A stretch of 15,797 nt of DNA from Saprospirales bacterium. Its GTDB lineage: Bacteria > Bacteroidota > Bacteroidia > Chitinophagales > Saprospiraceae. Positions within the stretch are counted from its first letter, which is position 1; each line of letters begins with the position of its first letter. The translations under genes were made by a program, and so were the position numbers. The notes under the pieces were generated by a model. It had not been told where the DNA came from and made no database searches. It saw nothing but the letters and a program-made list of their open reading frames with translations. Below, piece after piece: positions 1-8,739 of this stretch. The stretch lies in assembly GCA_003448025.1 (NCBI GenBank), contig DLXL01000551.1:1-15797 (forward strand). Reading direction: 5' to 3'.

Positions 1-1
1 T

Positions 2-628
2 GGCAATGGCCTCGACCAGGCCATCCTGCTCCCGATTCGGTTTGGCGGCCGGCTGATCAGGTTGGGGGAAGACAACGGCGTCATACTCATCAAGGGAAAG
101 GAAGGCGTGACTAACGACGAGCTCAAAGACGAGGTTATTGCCAATTTCAGGCCTGTGCGTAAGGTAAAGCCCGGGGCGGAAAACAATTTTTCCGTGGTGC
201 AGTCCAGCGCGATTACCGGTATAATTGAAAACATCACCGGCTTTTTCAACTGGGTGGGAATCCTGATCGGGATATTCTCCATTCTGGTGGGGGCATTTTC
301 CATTGCCAACATCATGTTTGTGTCGGTAAGGGAGCGCACCAACATTATCGGTATTCAGAAGTCACTGGGGGCCCGAAACAGTTTTATTCTGGGCCAGTTT
401 CTCTTTGAGTCTGCGGTGCTCAGCCTTATTGGCGGAGCGTTCGGACTGCTGCTGGTTTACCTGGTATTTCTCCTGCTCGGGTCCTTTGTCGATTTTGACT
501 TTATTCTTCCCCTGAAGCGCATCTTGCTGGGGCTGCTGATAGCGGGCGCTGTGGGGCTGCTTTCGGGAATCATTCCGGCCATGGTAGCGGCGCGTATGAA
601 TCCTGTGGATGCGATCCGGTCGAAATAA
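2..628 (+). CDS. ABC transporter permease, MacB/FtsX type (C-terminal part, 5' end outside window)
   Basis: The reading frame is open from base 2, so the gene begins upstream of the window; the first in-frame TTG at 62 is not the likely start. The visible 208 residues hold the end of the periplasmic core domain, then three hydrophobic segments in the usual FtsX-domain order: one after 'FFNWVG', one at 'FLFESAVLSLIGGAFG', and one at the C-terminus. The cytoplasmic signature 'SVRERTNIIGIQKSLGARN' and the ending 'AARMNPVDAIRSK' are typical of MacB/LolC/FtsX-like permeases, which work with an ATPase partner in lipoprotein, peptide or antibiotic export, or as mechanotransmitters. The substrate cannot be told from this fragment. 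The gene ends 21 bp from the convergent barrel gene. Confidence 0.9.
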   Translation, partial: GNGLDQAILLPIRFGGRLIRLGEDNGVILIKGKEGVTNDELKDEVIANFRPVRKVKPGAENNFSVVQSSAITGIIENITGFFNWVGILIGIFSILVGAFSIANIMFVSVRERTNIIGIQKSLGARNSFILGQFLFESAVLSLIGGAFGLLLVYLVFLLLGSFVDFDFILPLKRILLGLLIAGAVGLLSGIIPAMVAARMNPVDAIRSK

Positions 629-649
629 GGCTGCCTGCGGCGGTCAGGA

Positions 650-1363
650 TCAGAAGCGGATGGTCACCCCTACGGTATAGGTGTATTTGTCGGTAGCGGA
701 GGTGCGGGTTTCAAACCGCAGTTCCTGGTCGTTGACCAACGCGATGGTGTTGCCGTCTACATACGTGGCTTCGCTGCCGCGCAGGCTTTCAAACCGGCCG
801 TTGATGCTGATGCCGTCAACCAGTTCGAGTGCCAGGCCCGCAGCCCATCCGGCGGTTACACCCACATCGCGCTGGTGCACGTCGCGCACGGGGGTGGCTT
901 GGTAAGCGGGGTCGTTCATGGAAATACGGGTGGTGGTGGAGTAGGTTTCGACGCCGGCGACCAACTCAGCATAGGGCTGGATCAGTCCGGCAAATGGGCG
1001 AAAGCGCAGCATGCTGGTGTAACGGTAGTTGTTGCTGCCCAACCGCATTCTTCCCTGGCTGACGATTTCGTCGCCCATAAAGTCGAAGACGCCGGTGCCC
1101 ACCATAACCTGTTCGTTTTTGGCGCCCATGGAGTTCCAGGCGGCACCGAGACCGATCTCAATGGGTGAGCGGGCAATCGGGAAGTGGAATTGACCTGCGA
1201 ATCCGGCGGGGTATCCTTCGAAGGTTTCTGCGAATTGACCGACCGGCTGCATGACCTGAACACCGAAGTTAAGGGACGGTCTTCTCGGGTTGCGCACATT
1301 GCGTTGTGCGACCGCGGTAATGCATAGGAGCAGGGCGAGGAGGCTGAGGCAGTGCTTTTTCAT
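650..1363 (-). CDS. Small outer-membrane beta-barrel protein (hypothetical)
   Basis: The protein has 237 residues. An in-frame extension reaches 1447, but the ATG at 1363 is preferred: it begins a clear signal peptide (MKKHCLSLLALLLCITAVAQ) and lies about 20 bp after a TAnnTTTG element. The mature part alternates polar and hydrophobic residues, is rich in Gly, aromatic residues and Thr, and ends in '..VGVTIRF'; a terminal Phe is the usual mark of BAM-assembled barrels. I infer an 8-10 strand barrel in the outer membrane and see no enzyme motif. It follows secA by 122 bp on the same strand, but its own promoter and a hairpin in that gap suggest separate transcription. Confidence 0.85.
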   Translation of the reverse strand: MKKHCLSLLALLLCITAVAQRNVRNPRRPSLNFGVQVMQPVGQFAETFEGYPAGFAGQFHFPIARSPIEIGLGAAWNSMGAKNEQVMVGTGVFDFMGDEIVSQGRMRLGSNNYRYTSMLRFRPFAGLIQPYAELVAGVETYSTTTRISMNDPAYQATPVRDVHQRDVGVTAGWAAGLALELVDGISINGRFESLRGSEATYVDGNTIALVNDQELRFETRTSATDKYTYTVGVTIRF

Positions 1364-1381
1364 GGCGTTAGCTTGTAAAGT

Positions 1382-1409
1382 CAAAAGTAATTGCCAATTA
1401 ACATGCCAA
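1382..1409 (-). promoter_or_regulatory. Bacteroidota-type promoter of the barrel gene
   Basis: On the minus strand TTG (1409-1407) is followed after exactly 17 bases by TACTTTTG (1389-1382), matching the Bacteroidota primary sigma pattern TTG-N17..23-TAnnTTTG. It ends 18 bp before the ATG at 1363, so the untranslated leader would be very short. This is the best promoter match in the window. Confidence 0.65.
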
Positions 1410-1443
1410 CCACAGGCCCGCAGGGGGTTTATTCGGGCATGCG

Positions 1444-1472
1444 ACAACCCGGCGTGTGGCGCGCGGGGTTGT
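1444..1472 (-). terminator. Inverted repeat just downstream of secA, possible terminator
   Basis: ACAACCC at 1444-1450 pairs perfectly with GGGTTGT at 1466-1472 around a 15-base GC-rich loop that can pair further (GCG with CGC). It lies 13 bp after the secA stop, between secA and the barrel gene. No T-run follows on the minus strand, so termination is inferred from position and stem only. Confidence 0.35.
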
Positions 1473-1485
1473 ATGCACCGGGCGG

Positions 1486-4400
1486 TTAGCCTTCCTGGCC
1501 GTGGCAGTTCTTATACTTTTTCCCGGATCCGCAGGGGCAGGGTTCGTTGCGGCCCACGCGGGCTTCCGTGCGCACCGGCTCCACCTTCTGGGGCGGGCCC
1601 TGGGGCATGGGGGCTTGTCGGGCGAGCGCAGCGCGTTGTGCAATATTCTGTGAATCGGCCTTTTGGGTGGCTATGCGTGAAGTGTCTGCTGCGCGGGGGG
1701 CCTGCGCCTGACGAACCTGGGCGGCCTGCTGCTGCGGAAGTTGTGCGCGCAGCAGGAAGCTGGCGATTTCGCCATTGACTTTGCTCACCATGTTTCTGAA
1801 GAGTTCATAGCTCTCGAGCTTGTAAATGAGCAGCGGATCTTTCTGTTCGTGGGAGGCAAACTGTACATTGCTGCGCAGGTCGTCCATGGCGCGCAGGTGC
1901 TCTTTCCAGTTGTTGTCGATAATGGCCAGGGTGATGCCGCGTTCGAGCTGGTTGAGCACCTCGATGCCCTGAGAGGAATAGGCCTGCTCGAGGTTTACGC
2001 CGACCTGAAGCGATTTGCGGCCGTCACTGAAGGGTACGGCGATGTGCTGGAAGCCCTGGGTGTTGTTTTCAAATACCTGTTTGATGACGGGAAAGGCCTC
2101 CTGTGTGATCTGGGTCGCACGCACTTTGTAGCGGGCTGCTACGGCGCGGTACAGTTGCAGCGTAAGCTCGTCTTCCTTGTCCTTGACGAATGCGTCTTGA
2201 TTGAAGGGCGGTTCGATATGGAACTGCCGCACGACATCCAGTTCGAAGGCGGGGAAATCTTTGTTGGCATGGTGCGCAGCCACGGTGGTTGAGGCCAGAT
2301 CGAAGAACATGTTGTCGAGGTCGAGTTTCAGCCGTTCGCCGAAGAGGGCGTGACGGCGGCGCTTGTAAATGACCTCGCGCTGGGCGTTCATCACATTGTC
2401 ATATTCCAGCAGGCGCTTGCGGATTCCGAAGTTGTTTTCTTCTACCTTTTTCTGGGCGCGTTCGATGCTGGAGGTAATCAGGGAGTTTTGAATGACCTCG
2501 CCTTCCTTGATGCCGAGGCGGTCCATCATGCGTGCGATGCGGTCGCTTCCGAACAGGCGCATAAGGTCGTCTTCCAGCGAAACATAAAACTGTGAAGACC
2601 CCGGATCTCCCTGACGGCCGGCACGTCCTCTGAGCTGGCGGTCAACTCGGCGCGAGTCGTGGCGTTCGGTGCCGATGATGGCCAGTCCACCGGCTTCTTT
2701 CACGCCCGGACCGAGTTTGATGTCGGTGCCGCGGCCCGCCATGTTGGTGGCGATGGTGACTGTGCCGGCCCGACCGGCGAGCGAAACGATTTCTGCTTCG
2801 CGCTGGTGGAGTTTGGCATTGAGTACCTGGTGCTCGATGTTGCGCAGGCGCAGCATTTTTGAGAGCAGTTCAGACACCTCTACCGTGGTGGTACCTACCA
2901 GCACGGGCCTGCCGGCATCGCGGAGCTGGGCGATCTCGTCAATCACCGCGTTGTATTTCTCTCGTTTTGTTTTGTAGACCTTGTCGTTTTCGTCCTTGCG
3001 CGAGATATCTCTGTTGGTTGGGATAACCATCACATCCAGCTTATAGATGTTCCACAATTCACCGGCTTCTGTTTCGGCCGTTCCGGTCATTCCTGCCAGC
3101 TTGTGGTACATGCGGAAATAATTCTGCAGCGTGATGGTCGCGTAGGTCTGCGTTGCGGCTTCCACCTTCACACTTTCCTTGGCTTCGATGGCCTGGTGCA
3201 GTCCGTCGCTGTAGCGGCGACCTTCCATGATGCGGCCGGTTTGTTCGTCTACGATTTTCACCTTGTTGTCAATCACAACGTAGTCGACATCTTTTTCAAA
3301 CAGCGAATAGGCTTTCAGGAGCTGGTTGATGGTGTGAATGCGTTCGCTTTTGACGGCATAATCGCTCATGAGGGCGTCTTTCATGGCGAGTTTTTCTTCG
3401 TCAGAACCACCGCTGTTTTCGATGTCGGCCAGGGCCGATCCCAGGTCGGGCAACACGAAGAAGGCCGGATCGTCCATGTTTTTGGAGATCAGCTGAATGC
3501 CCTTTTCGGCCAGCTGAACCTGGTTGTGTTTTTCCTCGATGGTAAAGTATAATTCCGCATCTGCTTTCGGCATTTCGCGCTGGTGATCAGCCAGGTAGTA
3601 ACCTTCTGTCTTGAGCAGTTGTTGTTTCATACCCTCCTCACTGAGGAATTTCACCAGGGCTTTGGTCTTTGGCAAGCCGCGGTAAGCGCGGAACAGGGCC
3701 AAACCACCCTCCTGCAGGTCTTCTTTGGAAGGGCTGCCGGATTCGGGCTGTAGCCTTTTCTTGGCTGCTGTCAGGCACTCATTCACCACCTGTTTCTGAG
3801 CGTTGATCAACAATTGCACGCGGGGCTTGAGGTTTTCAAATTCCTGCTGGTCGCCCTTGGGGGTGGGGCCGGAAATGATGAGCGGGGTGCGGGCTTCGTC
3901 GATGAGCACGCTGTCTACTTCGTCAACGATGGCGAAGTGGTGTTTGCGCTGCACCAGGTGTTCGGCGGCGACGGCCATGTTGTCGCGCAGGTAGTCGAAA
4001 CCGAATTCGTTGTTGGTACCGAAGGTGATATCGGCCTGGTAGGCTTTACGCCGCGCGTCGGAATTGGGCTGGTGGCGGTCTATGCAGTCTACGCGCAAGC
4101 CGTGGAATTCGTAGAGCGGACCCATCCATTCGCTGTCGCGTCGGGCGAGGTAGTCGTTGACAGTCACCAGGTGTACACCTCTGCCCGCGAGGGCGTTGAG
4201 GAATACGGGCAGCGTGGCGACCAGGGTTTTTCCTTCTCCGGTGGCCATCTCCGCCACCTTTCCCTTGTGGAGGGCTATACCGCCGATGAGCTGAACGTCG
4301 TAGTGCACCATGTCCCAGGTAACGCGGTTGCCGGCGGCATTCCAGTTGTTGAGCCAACGGGCCTGGTCGCCCTCGATGGTGACATAGTCTTTGCCAGGCT

Positions 4401-4836
4401 GGGCGGCCAGGGTGCGGTCCCAATCGGTAGCGCTGACTACCACTGAGGTATTTTCCTTAAACCGGCGCGCGGTTTCCTTCATCAGGGCGAAGCCCTCGGG
4501 CAGGAGATCATCGAGGGTTTTTTCGATGATTTCATCCACTTCCTTGTTGAGTTTGTCTACCTGGGCGTAGATGGCTTCTTTGGTTTCGAGCTCGGTGCCG
4601 GGGAGGCCTTCGGCCTGGGCCTTTAGCGTATTGATTTCGGCCTCGAGGGCGGCGGTGGCTTCGCGGATGCGGCGGCGCAGCCCTTCTGAGCGTTCGCGCA
4701 ACTGGTCGTTGCTCAGGCTGAGCAGTTCGTTGCCGGCGGCCAGGGTTTTTTCGACCAGGGGCTTTACCTCGGCCAGGTCTTGTTTTGACTTGTCTCCTAC
4801 GAAACTTTTTAGGACTTTATTGATGATGCCAAACAT
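1486..4836 (-). CDS. secA: Protein translocase ATPase subunit SecA
   Basis: The 1116-residue motor drives unfolded preproteins through SecYEG. Visible motifs: Walker A ATGEGKT at 198-204, Walker B '[16 protein letters not shown]' with D305-E306, '[14 protein letters not shown]' near 273-286, '[19 protein letters not shown]' near 531-549, 'MTGTAETE' near 583-590, '[10 protein letters not shown]' near 697-706, and the arginine-finger motif '[13 protein letters not shown]' from 734. A Gln/Ala/Pro-rich linker (about 1030-1090) leads to the zinc-binding tail with C1100, C1102, C1111 and H1112, which binds SecB or ribosomes. The length exceeds E. coli SecA because of insertions common in Bacteroidota. 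The frame stays open to 5097, but [11 protein letters not shown] at 4836 is the conserved N-terminus, and the extension looks non-coding. Confidence 0.98.
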   Translation of the reverse strand: MFGIINKVLKSFVGDKSKQDLAEVKPLVEKTLAAGNELLSLSNDQLRERSEGLRRRIREATAALEAEINTLKAQAEGLPGTELETKEAIYAQVDKLNKEVDEIIEKTLDDLLPEGFALMKETARRFKENTSVVVSATDWDRTLAAQPGKDYVTIEGDQARWLNNWNAAGNRVTWDMVHYDVQLIGGIALHKGKVAEMATGEGKTLVATLPVFLNALAGRGVHLVTVNDYLARRDSEWMGPLYEFHGLRVDCIDRHQPNSDARRKAYQADITFGTNNEFGFDYLRDNMAVAAEHLVQRKHHFAIVDEVDSVLIDEARTPLIISGPTPKGDQQEFENLKPRVQLLINAQKQVVNECLTAAKKRLQPESGSPSKEDLQEGGLALFRAYRGLPKTKALVKFLSEEGMKQQLLKTEGYYLADHQREMPKADAELYFTIEEKHNQVQLAEKGIQLISKNMDDPAFFVLPDLGSALADIENSGGSDEEKLAMKDALMSDYAVKSERIHTINQLLKAYSLFEKDVDYVVIDNKVKIVDEQTGRIMEGRRYSDGLHQAIEAKESVKVEAATQTYATITLQNYFRMYHKLAGMTGTAETEAGELWNIYKLDVMVIPTNRDISRKDENDKVYKTKREKYNAVIDEIAQLRDAGRPVLVGTTTVEVSELLSKMLRLRNIEHQVLNAKLHQREAEIVSLAGRAGTVTIATNMAGRGTDIKLGPGVKEAGGLAIIGTERHDSRRVDRQLRGRAGRQGDPGSSQFYVSLEDDLMRLFGSDRIARMMDRLGIKEGEVIQNSLITSSIERAQKKVEENNFGIRKRLLEYDNVMNAQREVIYKRRRHALFGERLKLDLDNMFFDLASTTVAAHHANKDFPAFELDVVRQFHIEPPFNQDAFVKDKEDELTLQLYRAVAARYKVRATQITQEAFPVIKQVFENNTQGFQHIAVPFSDGRKSLQVGVNLEQAYSSQGIEVLNQLERGITLAIIDNNWKEHLRAMDDLRSNVQFASHEQKDPLLIYKLESYELFRNMVSKVNGEIASFLLRAQLPQQQAAQVRQAQAPRAADTSRIATQKADSQNIAQRAALARQAPMPQGPPQKVEPVRTEARVGRNEPCPCGSGKKYKNCHGQEG

Positions 4837-4874
4837 GTGCAGTACGATTAGTGATTCCCGTGCGGGGAGGGCCG

Positions 4875-4882
4875 CAAATTTA
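4875..4882 (-). promoter_or_regulatory. Probable -7 element of secA
   Basis: TAAATTTG on the minus strand matches TAnnTTTG and lies 38 bp before the secA ATG at 4836. No good TTG partner is found at the expected distance upstream, so the match rests on one element. Its position supports 4836 as the start rather than the longer frame. Confidence 0.45.
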
Positions 4883-5007
4883 CTGGTTTGCGGGGAGGTC
4901 CTGCGGGGGCTAAAATGGTGCCGCGACGACGGGGCTGACAAAATGGCGAACAGGGCATTTTCGGGCCGTGGCGGGCGGCAAGTCCCGTGGTGATTGGGAT
5001 AACCTTC

Positions 5008-5015
5008 TACCTTTG
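5008..5015 (+). promoter_or_regulatory. Probable -7 element of the proline dehydrogenase gene
   Basis: TACCTTTG matches the Bacteroidota -7 pattern and ends 8 bp before the ATG at 5024. A transcript starting at the usual distance would have almost no leader. A convincing TTG element 17-23 bp upstream is missing. Confidence 0.45.
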
Positions 5016-5023
5016 CCTTCCCT

Positions 5024-6199
5024 ATGGCAGGTGATCCGGTTTCGTTTTCCAATACGGAAATTGCATTTCGCAGCAAATCAGACGGCGAATTACTCAAGGC
5101 CTATTATCTGTTTAGGCTGATTTCAAGTCCAGCCCTGGTAAAAACCGGTAAGGTGCTGGTTAATCTGGCCTTGCGCTTGCGCATTCCCATTGGCTGGGCG
5201 ATCAGGGGCAATGTATTCCGGCAGTTTTGCGGGGGAGAAGACATTGCGCAATGTGCACGGGCGACAGCGGTACTCGATAAATTCCGTATCGGAACCATCC
5301 TGGATTATTCGGTAGAGGGCAAGGAAAGTGAAGCTGACCTTGACCACACTTGTCAGGAAATCCAGCGCACCCTGGAAACGGCCAGGGGCAATCCGCATAT
5401 TCCTTTTTGTGTGTTTAAGGTGACGGGCATATCAAGGTTTGCCCTGCTGGAAAAAGTGAATGCGGGAGAATCCCTTTCGGCCCATGAAGAATCAGAGTGG
5501 GGCCGGGTACGCCAGCGGGTGGACGCGCTGTGTTCGCTGGCGCATCGCACAGGTACACCCCTCTTTATTGATGCGGAGGACTCATGGATCCAGGACGCCA
5601 TCGACGGATTGGCAGAGGAGATGATGGACAAATACAACCGGCAGGGGTGTGTGGTCTATACCACGGTACAGCTATACCGGCACGACCGGCTGGAATACCT
5701 CAGGCGCCTGCATGCAAAAGCCAAGGCGGCCGGATACGGCATCGGGGTGAAACTGGTCAGGGGAGCCTACATGGAAAAGGAGCGCAAGCGTGCTGCTGAG
5801 CTCGGGTACCGCGATCCCATTCAGCCCGACAAACAGTGCAGCGACCGCGACTTCGATCTGGCGGTGGAGTTTTGTATAGATCACCTGGAGGACATTGCGA
5901 TTTGTTGTGGTTCACACAATGAAGAGAGCTGCCTGAAACTCGCCAAACTGATTGAGACACGAGGAATGGCCCGCAACGACAAACGGGTGTACTTCGCGCA
6001 ATTGTTTGGCATGAGCGACCACATCAGTTTTAACCTGGCCGATGCCGGCTACAATGTGGCCAAGTATGTTCCCTATGGTCCGATTCGCGAAGTGATGCCT
6101 TATCTGATAAGGCGCGCACAGGAAAACACCAGCGTAAAAGGCCAGACCGGCAGGGAATTATCGCTGATTGTGACCGAAAGGAAACGGAGGAAGGGGTGA
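5024..6199 (+). CDS. Proline dehydrogenase (FAD-dependent, stand-alone)
   Basis: The 391-residue enzyme oxidises L-proline to pyrroline-5-carboxylate, passing electrons through FAD to the quinone pool; the second step (P5C dehydrogenase) is not encoded here. Family signatures: 'FRQFCGGE' near 65-72, the barrel strand 'KLVRGAY' at 243-249 with the FAD-contacting Arg, 'GSHNEES' near 296-302, 'QLFGMSD' near 326-332, 'YVPYGP' at 348-353 and '[10 protein letters not shown]' at 359-368 with the paired arginines that hold the proline carboxylate. It is a single-domain form without the DNA-binding or aldehyde dehydrogenase parts of long PutA proteins. The ATG at 5024 fits the TAnnTTTG element just before it. 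It is divergent from secA and probably monocistronic. Confidence 0.94.
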   Translation: MAGDPVSFSNTEIAFRSKSDGELLKAYYLFRLISSPALVKTGKVLVNLALRLRIPIGWAIRGNVFRQFCGGEDIAQCARATAVLDKFRIGTILDYSVEGKESEADLDHTCQEIQRTLETARGNPHIPFCVFKVTGISRFALLEKVNAGESLSAHEESEWGRVRQRVDALCSLAHRTGTPLFIDAEDSWIQDAIDGLAEEMMDKYNRQGCVVYTTVQLYRHDRLEYLRRLHAKAKAAGYGIGVKLVRGAYMEKERKRAAELGYRDPIQPDKQCSDRDFDLAVEFCIDHLEDIAICCGSHNEESCLKLAKLIETRGMARNDKRVYFAQLFGMSDHISFNLADAGYNVAKYVPYGPIREVMPYLIRRAQENTSVKGQTGRELSLIVTERKRRKG

Positions 6200-6334
6200 G
6201 ACGCTAGGCTCCGATGTAACGCAGCATGAGCGGAATGGCGGCGTACCGCGGAATATTGGCGGGATGATCGATGAGGAGTGAACCGACAGCCCTAAACGCT
6301 TTCTGAGCCCCTGCATTGAAACAAGAAGAAAATC

Positions 6335-7333
6335 ATGGATCAATCAACACCTGCTTACCGGACGGTATACAAATCAAAACCTTCCGACCTGCGCATTCGT
6401 CACGGGCAGAAGCTGATGAGTATAGGCTCGTGTTTTTCAGAGGGCATTGGAAAACGATTGGCGGAAGGCAAGTTTCAGATTGACTTAAATCCCTTCGGAC
6501 AACAGTACAATCCGTTTTCTGTGGCCAATGCCATTGAGCGCTTGCTTCAGCCTGTTCCGTATAAGGCGGCAGACCTGCAGTTTCACAACGGCCTCTACCA
6601 CAGTTTTGATCACCACGGCGATTTTTCGCATGACAGCGTTGCGAAGGTGCTTGACCATTGCAATGCGCGTCTGGCAGAGGCCTCCGGGGTAATCGCTTCC
6701 TGCAGCGTGCTGTTTATCACCCTGGGTACAGCGCATGTATTCCGGTGGCGGAAAACCGGTAGAGTGGTGAGCAATTGTCACCAGTTGCCGAACACGGATT
6801 TTGATGTAGCGCTTTCGGGTGCGCCCGTCATTGTTGAGCGATTGCGTGAGGTACTGGCGATCCTCAGGCAGGTAAATCCCGCGTGCAGGGTGGTCTTTAC
6901 CGTGAGTCCGGTGCGGTACCTCGCGTTGGGCATGTTTGAGAACTCGGTGAGCAAGGCGCAGCTGTTTACTGCTGTACACGCGTTGCTGGCCGACGGGCAT
7001 GGCTATTTCCCGGCCTACGAACTGGTGGTGGACGATTTGCGCGATTACCGGTTTTATGCCAACGACATGGTGCATCCTTCTTCTCAGGCGATAGACTATG
7101 TCTGGCATCACCTGGCGGCTGCGTATTTTGACGCGGGTACCCAAACCTTGCTGCAGCGCATCGGCGAAGTTCAGGCTGCTGCGCGTCACCGGCCCCGACA
7201 TGCGGAGGGAGAGGCGCACCGGGTATTTTGCGGGAAGTTTTTGCAGAAGGCCAGACAACTGGAGGAGGCGTATGGGGTTGACATGAGCGAGGAGAAGCGA
7301 TTGCTGGGCGAATCGGTCGGGGGAGGTTGCTGA
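6335..7333 (+). CDS. GSCFA-domain protein (SGNH-hydrolase-like)
   Basis: The 332-residue protein carries the family-naming motif near its N-terminus: 'IGSCFSE' with G31-S32-C33-F34. Further blocks are 'NPFGQQYNPFSV' (52-63), 'TLGTAHVFR' (129-137), 'NCHQLP' (147-152), 'TVSPVRY' (189-195) and 'YANDMVHPS' (241-249). GSCFA proteins are common in Bacteroidota and, to my knowledge, have no assigned reaction; they resemble SGNH hydrolases. By analogy S32 would be the nucleophile and D244/H247 the rest of the triad, an inference from motif position. No signal peptide is seen, so it is probably cytoplasmic. ATG at 6335 follows an A-rich stretch. A polar tail (about 270-332) lies outside the motifs. 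Confidence 0.88.
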   Translation: MDQSTPAYRTVYKSKPSDLRIRHGQKLMSIGSCFSEGIGKRLAEGKFQIDLNPFGQQYNPFSVANAIERLLQPVPYKAADLQFHNGLYHSFDHHGDFSHDSVAKVLDHCNARLAEASGVIASCSVLFITLGTAHVFRWRKTGRVVSNCHQLPNTDFDVALSGAPVIVERLREVLAILRQVNPACRVVFTVSPVRYLALGMFENSVSKAQLFTAVHALLADGHGYFPAYELVVDDLRDYRFYANDMVHPSSQAIDYVWHHLAAAYFDAGTQTLLQRIGEVQAAARHRPRHAEGEAHRVFCGKFLQKARQLEEAYGVDMSEEKRLLGESVGGGC

Positions 7334-7391
7334 GCGGAGCGGCCGGTGCCGGCGGGAAAGAGCCGGGGCCCGGAGAGAGCGCTAACCCGAC

Positions 7392-7399
7392 TATGTTTG
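7392..7399 (+). promoter_or_regulatory. Probable -7 element of the helical-protein gene
   Basis: TATGTTTG matches TAnnTTTG and ends 44 bp before the ATG at 7444. No TTG partner is found at the right distance. It favours the start at 7444 over the longer in-frame start at 7327. Confidence 0.4.
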
Positions 7400-7443
7400 T
7401 GGCCAGGTCGTCTGTGCGGGCGGCTGAAATAACAAAAGACTCC

Positions 7444-8127
7444 ATGGGTATACTTAAAGATATCGCAGACAACATCGCTGCCGTTTCCTCAGCGATTAAA
7501 AACATCAAGGAAATACATGCGGCCATAAAAGAGGGCAAAAAGTATTTGGAAAAGACCCATCCGGAGGTCAAAAAAGATGTGGCGGCCATGTGCGTGGAGT
7601 TGCAAAAAACCTGCGATGCGATAGCGAAGGCTTCAGGGGTTATAACCCAGTTTCAATTTGACGCTACGCCCGGTTCTATCGAAACACAACCCACCCGGTT
7701 CAACGACTATTTTATCGCCTACAAGACCAACCACCATGAGGCCGAAAACCTGATCCGGTCGCTGAAAGGACACTGCTATGTTATCAGAGACCATGCGGAG
7801 AAAATCAGCAGCGGAGCAAACAAGTCCTTCTGGAGTTTTTTTGGGCTGCATTCAGCGGAAAGAGAGGCGGCGCTTGCGGCTATGCTTCAACGGGTATATA
7901 ACGACGAAATGGATATGCACGATGTGGTGCACCGCATGGCCCGCAGCATGCACAAGGCCATTGAAGACGTCAACGCGGCATTGCTTACCAACGGGTTAAT
8001 GCATGCCGACAATGTACCGGCGGCTTCGGCCAGGCTGAATGAGTACAGGGAGCATTTCAGGCAATTGGAGTCGCTGGCGGCCGACACCCGCGACAAACTG
8101 ATCGAGACCCTCACGGAGCTCCTGTAG
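7444..8127 (+). CDS. Hypothetical helical cytoplasmic protein
   Basis: I do not recognise a family. From ATG 7444 the protein has 227 residues with no signal peptide or membrane helix. It looks almost wholly alpha-helical: an amphipathic N-terminal stretch ('GILKDIADNIAAVSSAIKN', then Lys-rich helices to about residue 48), a middle with loops near 70-90, and a C-terminal helix-rich half with many His, Met and Arg ('MDMHDVVHRMARSMHKAIEDV'). Heptad-like spacing of Ile, Leu and Ala suggests coiled coils or a helical bundle. The frame can be extended to 7327, but that region is Gly/Pro-rich, overlaps the GSCFA gene and precedes a promoter-like element. It is the last GC-rich gene before the composition change. 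Confidence 0.72.
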   Translation: MGILKDIADNIAAVSSAIKNIKEIHAAIKEGKKYLEKTHPEVKKDVAAMCVELQKTCDAIAKASGVITQFQFDATPGSIETQPTRFNDYFIAYKTNHHEAENLIRSLKGHCYVIRDHAEKISSGANKSFWSFFGLHSAEREAALAAMLQRVYNDEMDMHDVVHRMARSMHKAIEDVNAALLTNGLMHADNVPAASARLNEYREHFRQLESLAADTRDKLIETLTELL

Positions 8128-8158
8128 GTCTCTCTGCAGGGCGACAGGTCGCTCAGGT

Positions 8159-8461
8159 TTAATCTTCACGCTTAAACGTTAAGGGCAGAACGTATTTTGT
8201 TTTTTGTTTATGCCCGTCACGTTTCGGCATTTCTTTTACTACGCGTATAGCCTCGTTTTCAATACGTTTTTTGTATTCATTACTGCAAGGCTTACATTTT
8301 ATTTTGTCGGTGTTTATGTGTGTAATTGAGCCATTTGTTTCCACAATGAATGAAACGAAAACGACAACGGAGTCTGGCTGATTATTCTTGTCTGAATTAT
8401 GCTGTCCGAAACTAATAGTTGTCCAAACGGATAGTACGGTTATTAACAGGTTTTTTTTCAT
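8159..8461 (-). CDS. Secreted stand-alone TonB C-terminal-like domain protein
   Basis: The 100-residue protein starts with a signal peptide (MKKNLLITVLSVWTTISFGQ) and then consists of one small domain. Its pattern 'VSFIVETNGSITHI', 'IENEAIRVVKEMPK' and the end 'YVLPLTFKRED' matches the TonB C-terminal fold, in which a conserved 'F.VE.nGsi' strand, an 'EAirvvk.mP' helix and a final 'y.lPi.F' strand recur. Real TonB proteins have an N-terminal membrane anchor and a proline-rich spacer, both absent, so this is unlikely to transmit energy itself; it may be an exported binding module. C56 and C59 form a CxxC between strand and helix, which could be a disulfide. It is AT-rich and convergent to the GC-rich gene ending at 8127. 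Confidence 0.75.
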   Translation of the reverse strand: MKKNLLITVLSVWTTISFGQHNSDKNNQPDSVVVFVSFIVETNGSITHINTDKIKCKPCSNEYKKRIENEAIRVVKEMPKRDGHKQKTKYVLPLTFKRED

Positions 8462-8739
8462 TGCTGTGTCTTTAAATGAATGGCGCTCAACGGGAGTGCT
8501 GCATCGCCCGCAGGGAGAACTGGTCTGGCCGCAGGTTAGAGGCCCGCGGCAACGGTTTGATCCAGCCGAGGCTAGACAAGTTCTAGCCTCAGGCGGTGAC
8601 CGTCTGACGTTTTCAGGCTACCATGCGTACGGTTTGAAACATTGTTTTCGGAAAAGCTTGTTTAAAGATGGTATGGTGTCTGCCCGCATTACGGGTAGAT
8701 TCTTAGGCACTGGCTATTTTGATTTGGTCGGATTAGGGT
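8462..8739. other. GC-rich gene-free spacer between two AT-rich genes
   Basis: This 278-bp gap is much richer in GC (38 of 60 bases in 8521-8580) than the genes on both sides. A plus-strand frame crosses it (to 8750) but begins inside the TonB-C-like gene, ends inside the next gene and shows no family, so I do not call it. It contains a perfect 9-bp inverted repeat (8568-8590) and a 57-bp stretch (8485-8541) bounded by GCTCAAC and GTTAGAG, which resembles the ends of an integron attC site. Confidence 0.6.
8568..8590. repeat. Perfect inverted repeat, 9-bp arms
   Basis: GAGGCTAGA at 8568-8576 and TCTAGCCTC at 8582-8590 are exact reverse complements separated by CAAGT. No T-run follows on either strand, so it is not a standard terminator. 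It could be a protein-binding site, an RNA hairpin or part of a recombination site. Confidence 0.7.

Noticed and set aside
1364..1447. A 28-residue extension of the barrel protein.
   Set aside because: It would hide the signal peptide and runs across the best promoter match in the window.
1741..4446. Several plus-strand open frames of 80-210 codons opposite secA (for example 1741-2292, 3103-3552, 3814-4446).
   Set aside because: They lie wholly inside a well-supported secA on the other strand, have no family signature, and arise from the GC-rich third codon positions of secA.
4837..5097. An 87-residue N-terminal extension of SecA.
   Set aside because: The conserved SecA N-terminus begins at 4836, the extension contains the promoter-like element, and it overlaps the start of the divergent gene.
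7327..7443. Longer N-terminus of the helical protein.
   Set aside because: It is Gly/Pro-rich, overlaps the GSCFA gene and precedes a -7 element that points to 7444.
6485..7589. Minus-strand frames of 257 and 207 codons opposite the GSCFA gene and the next gene.
   Set aside because: They are antisense to a gene with clear family motifs and have no recognisable domain.
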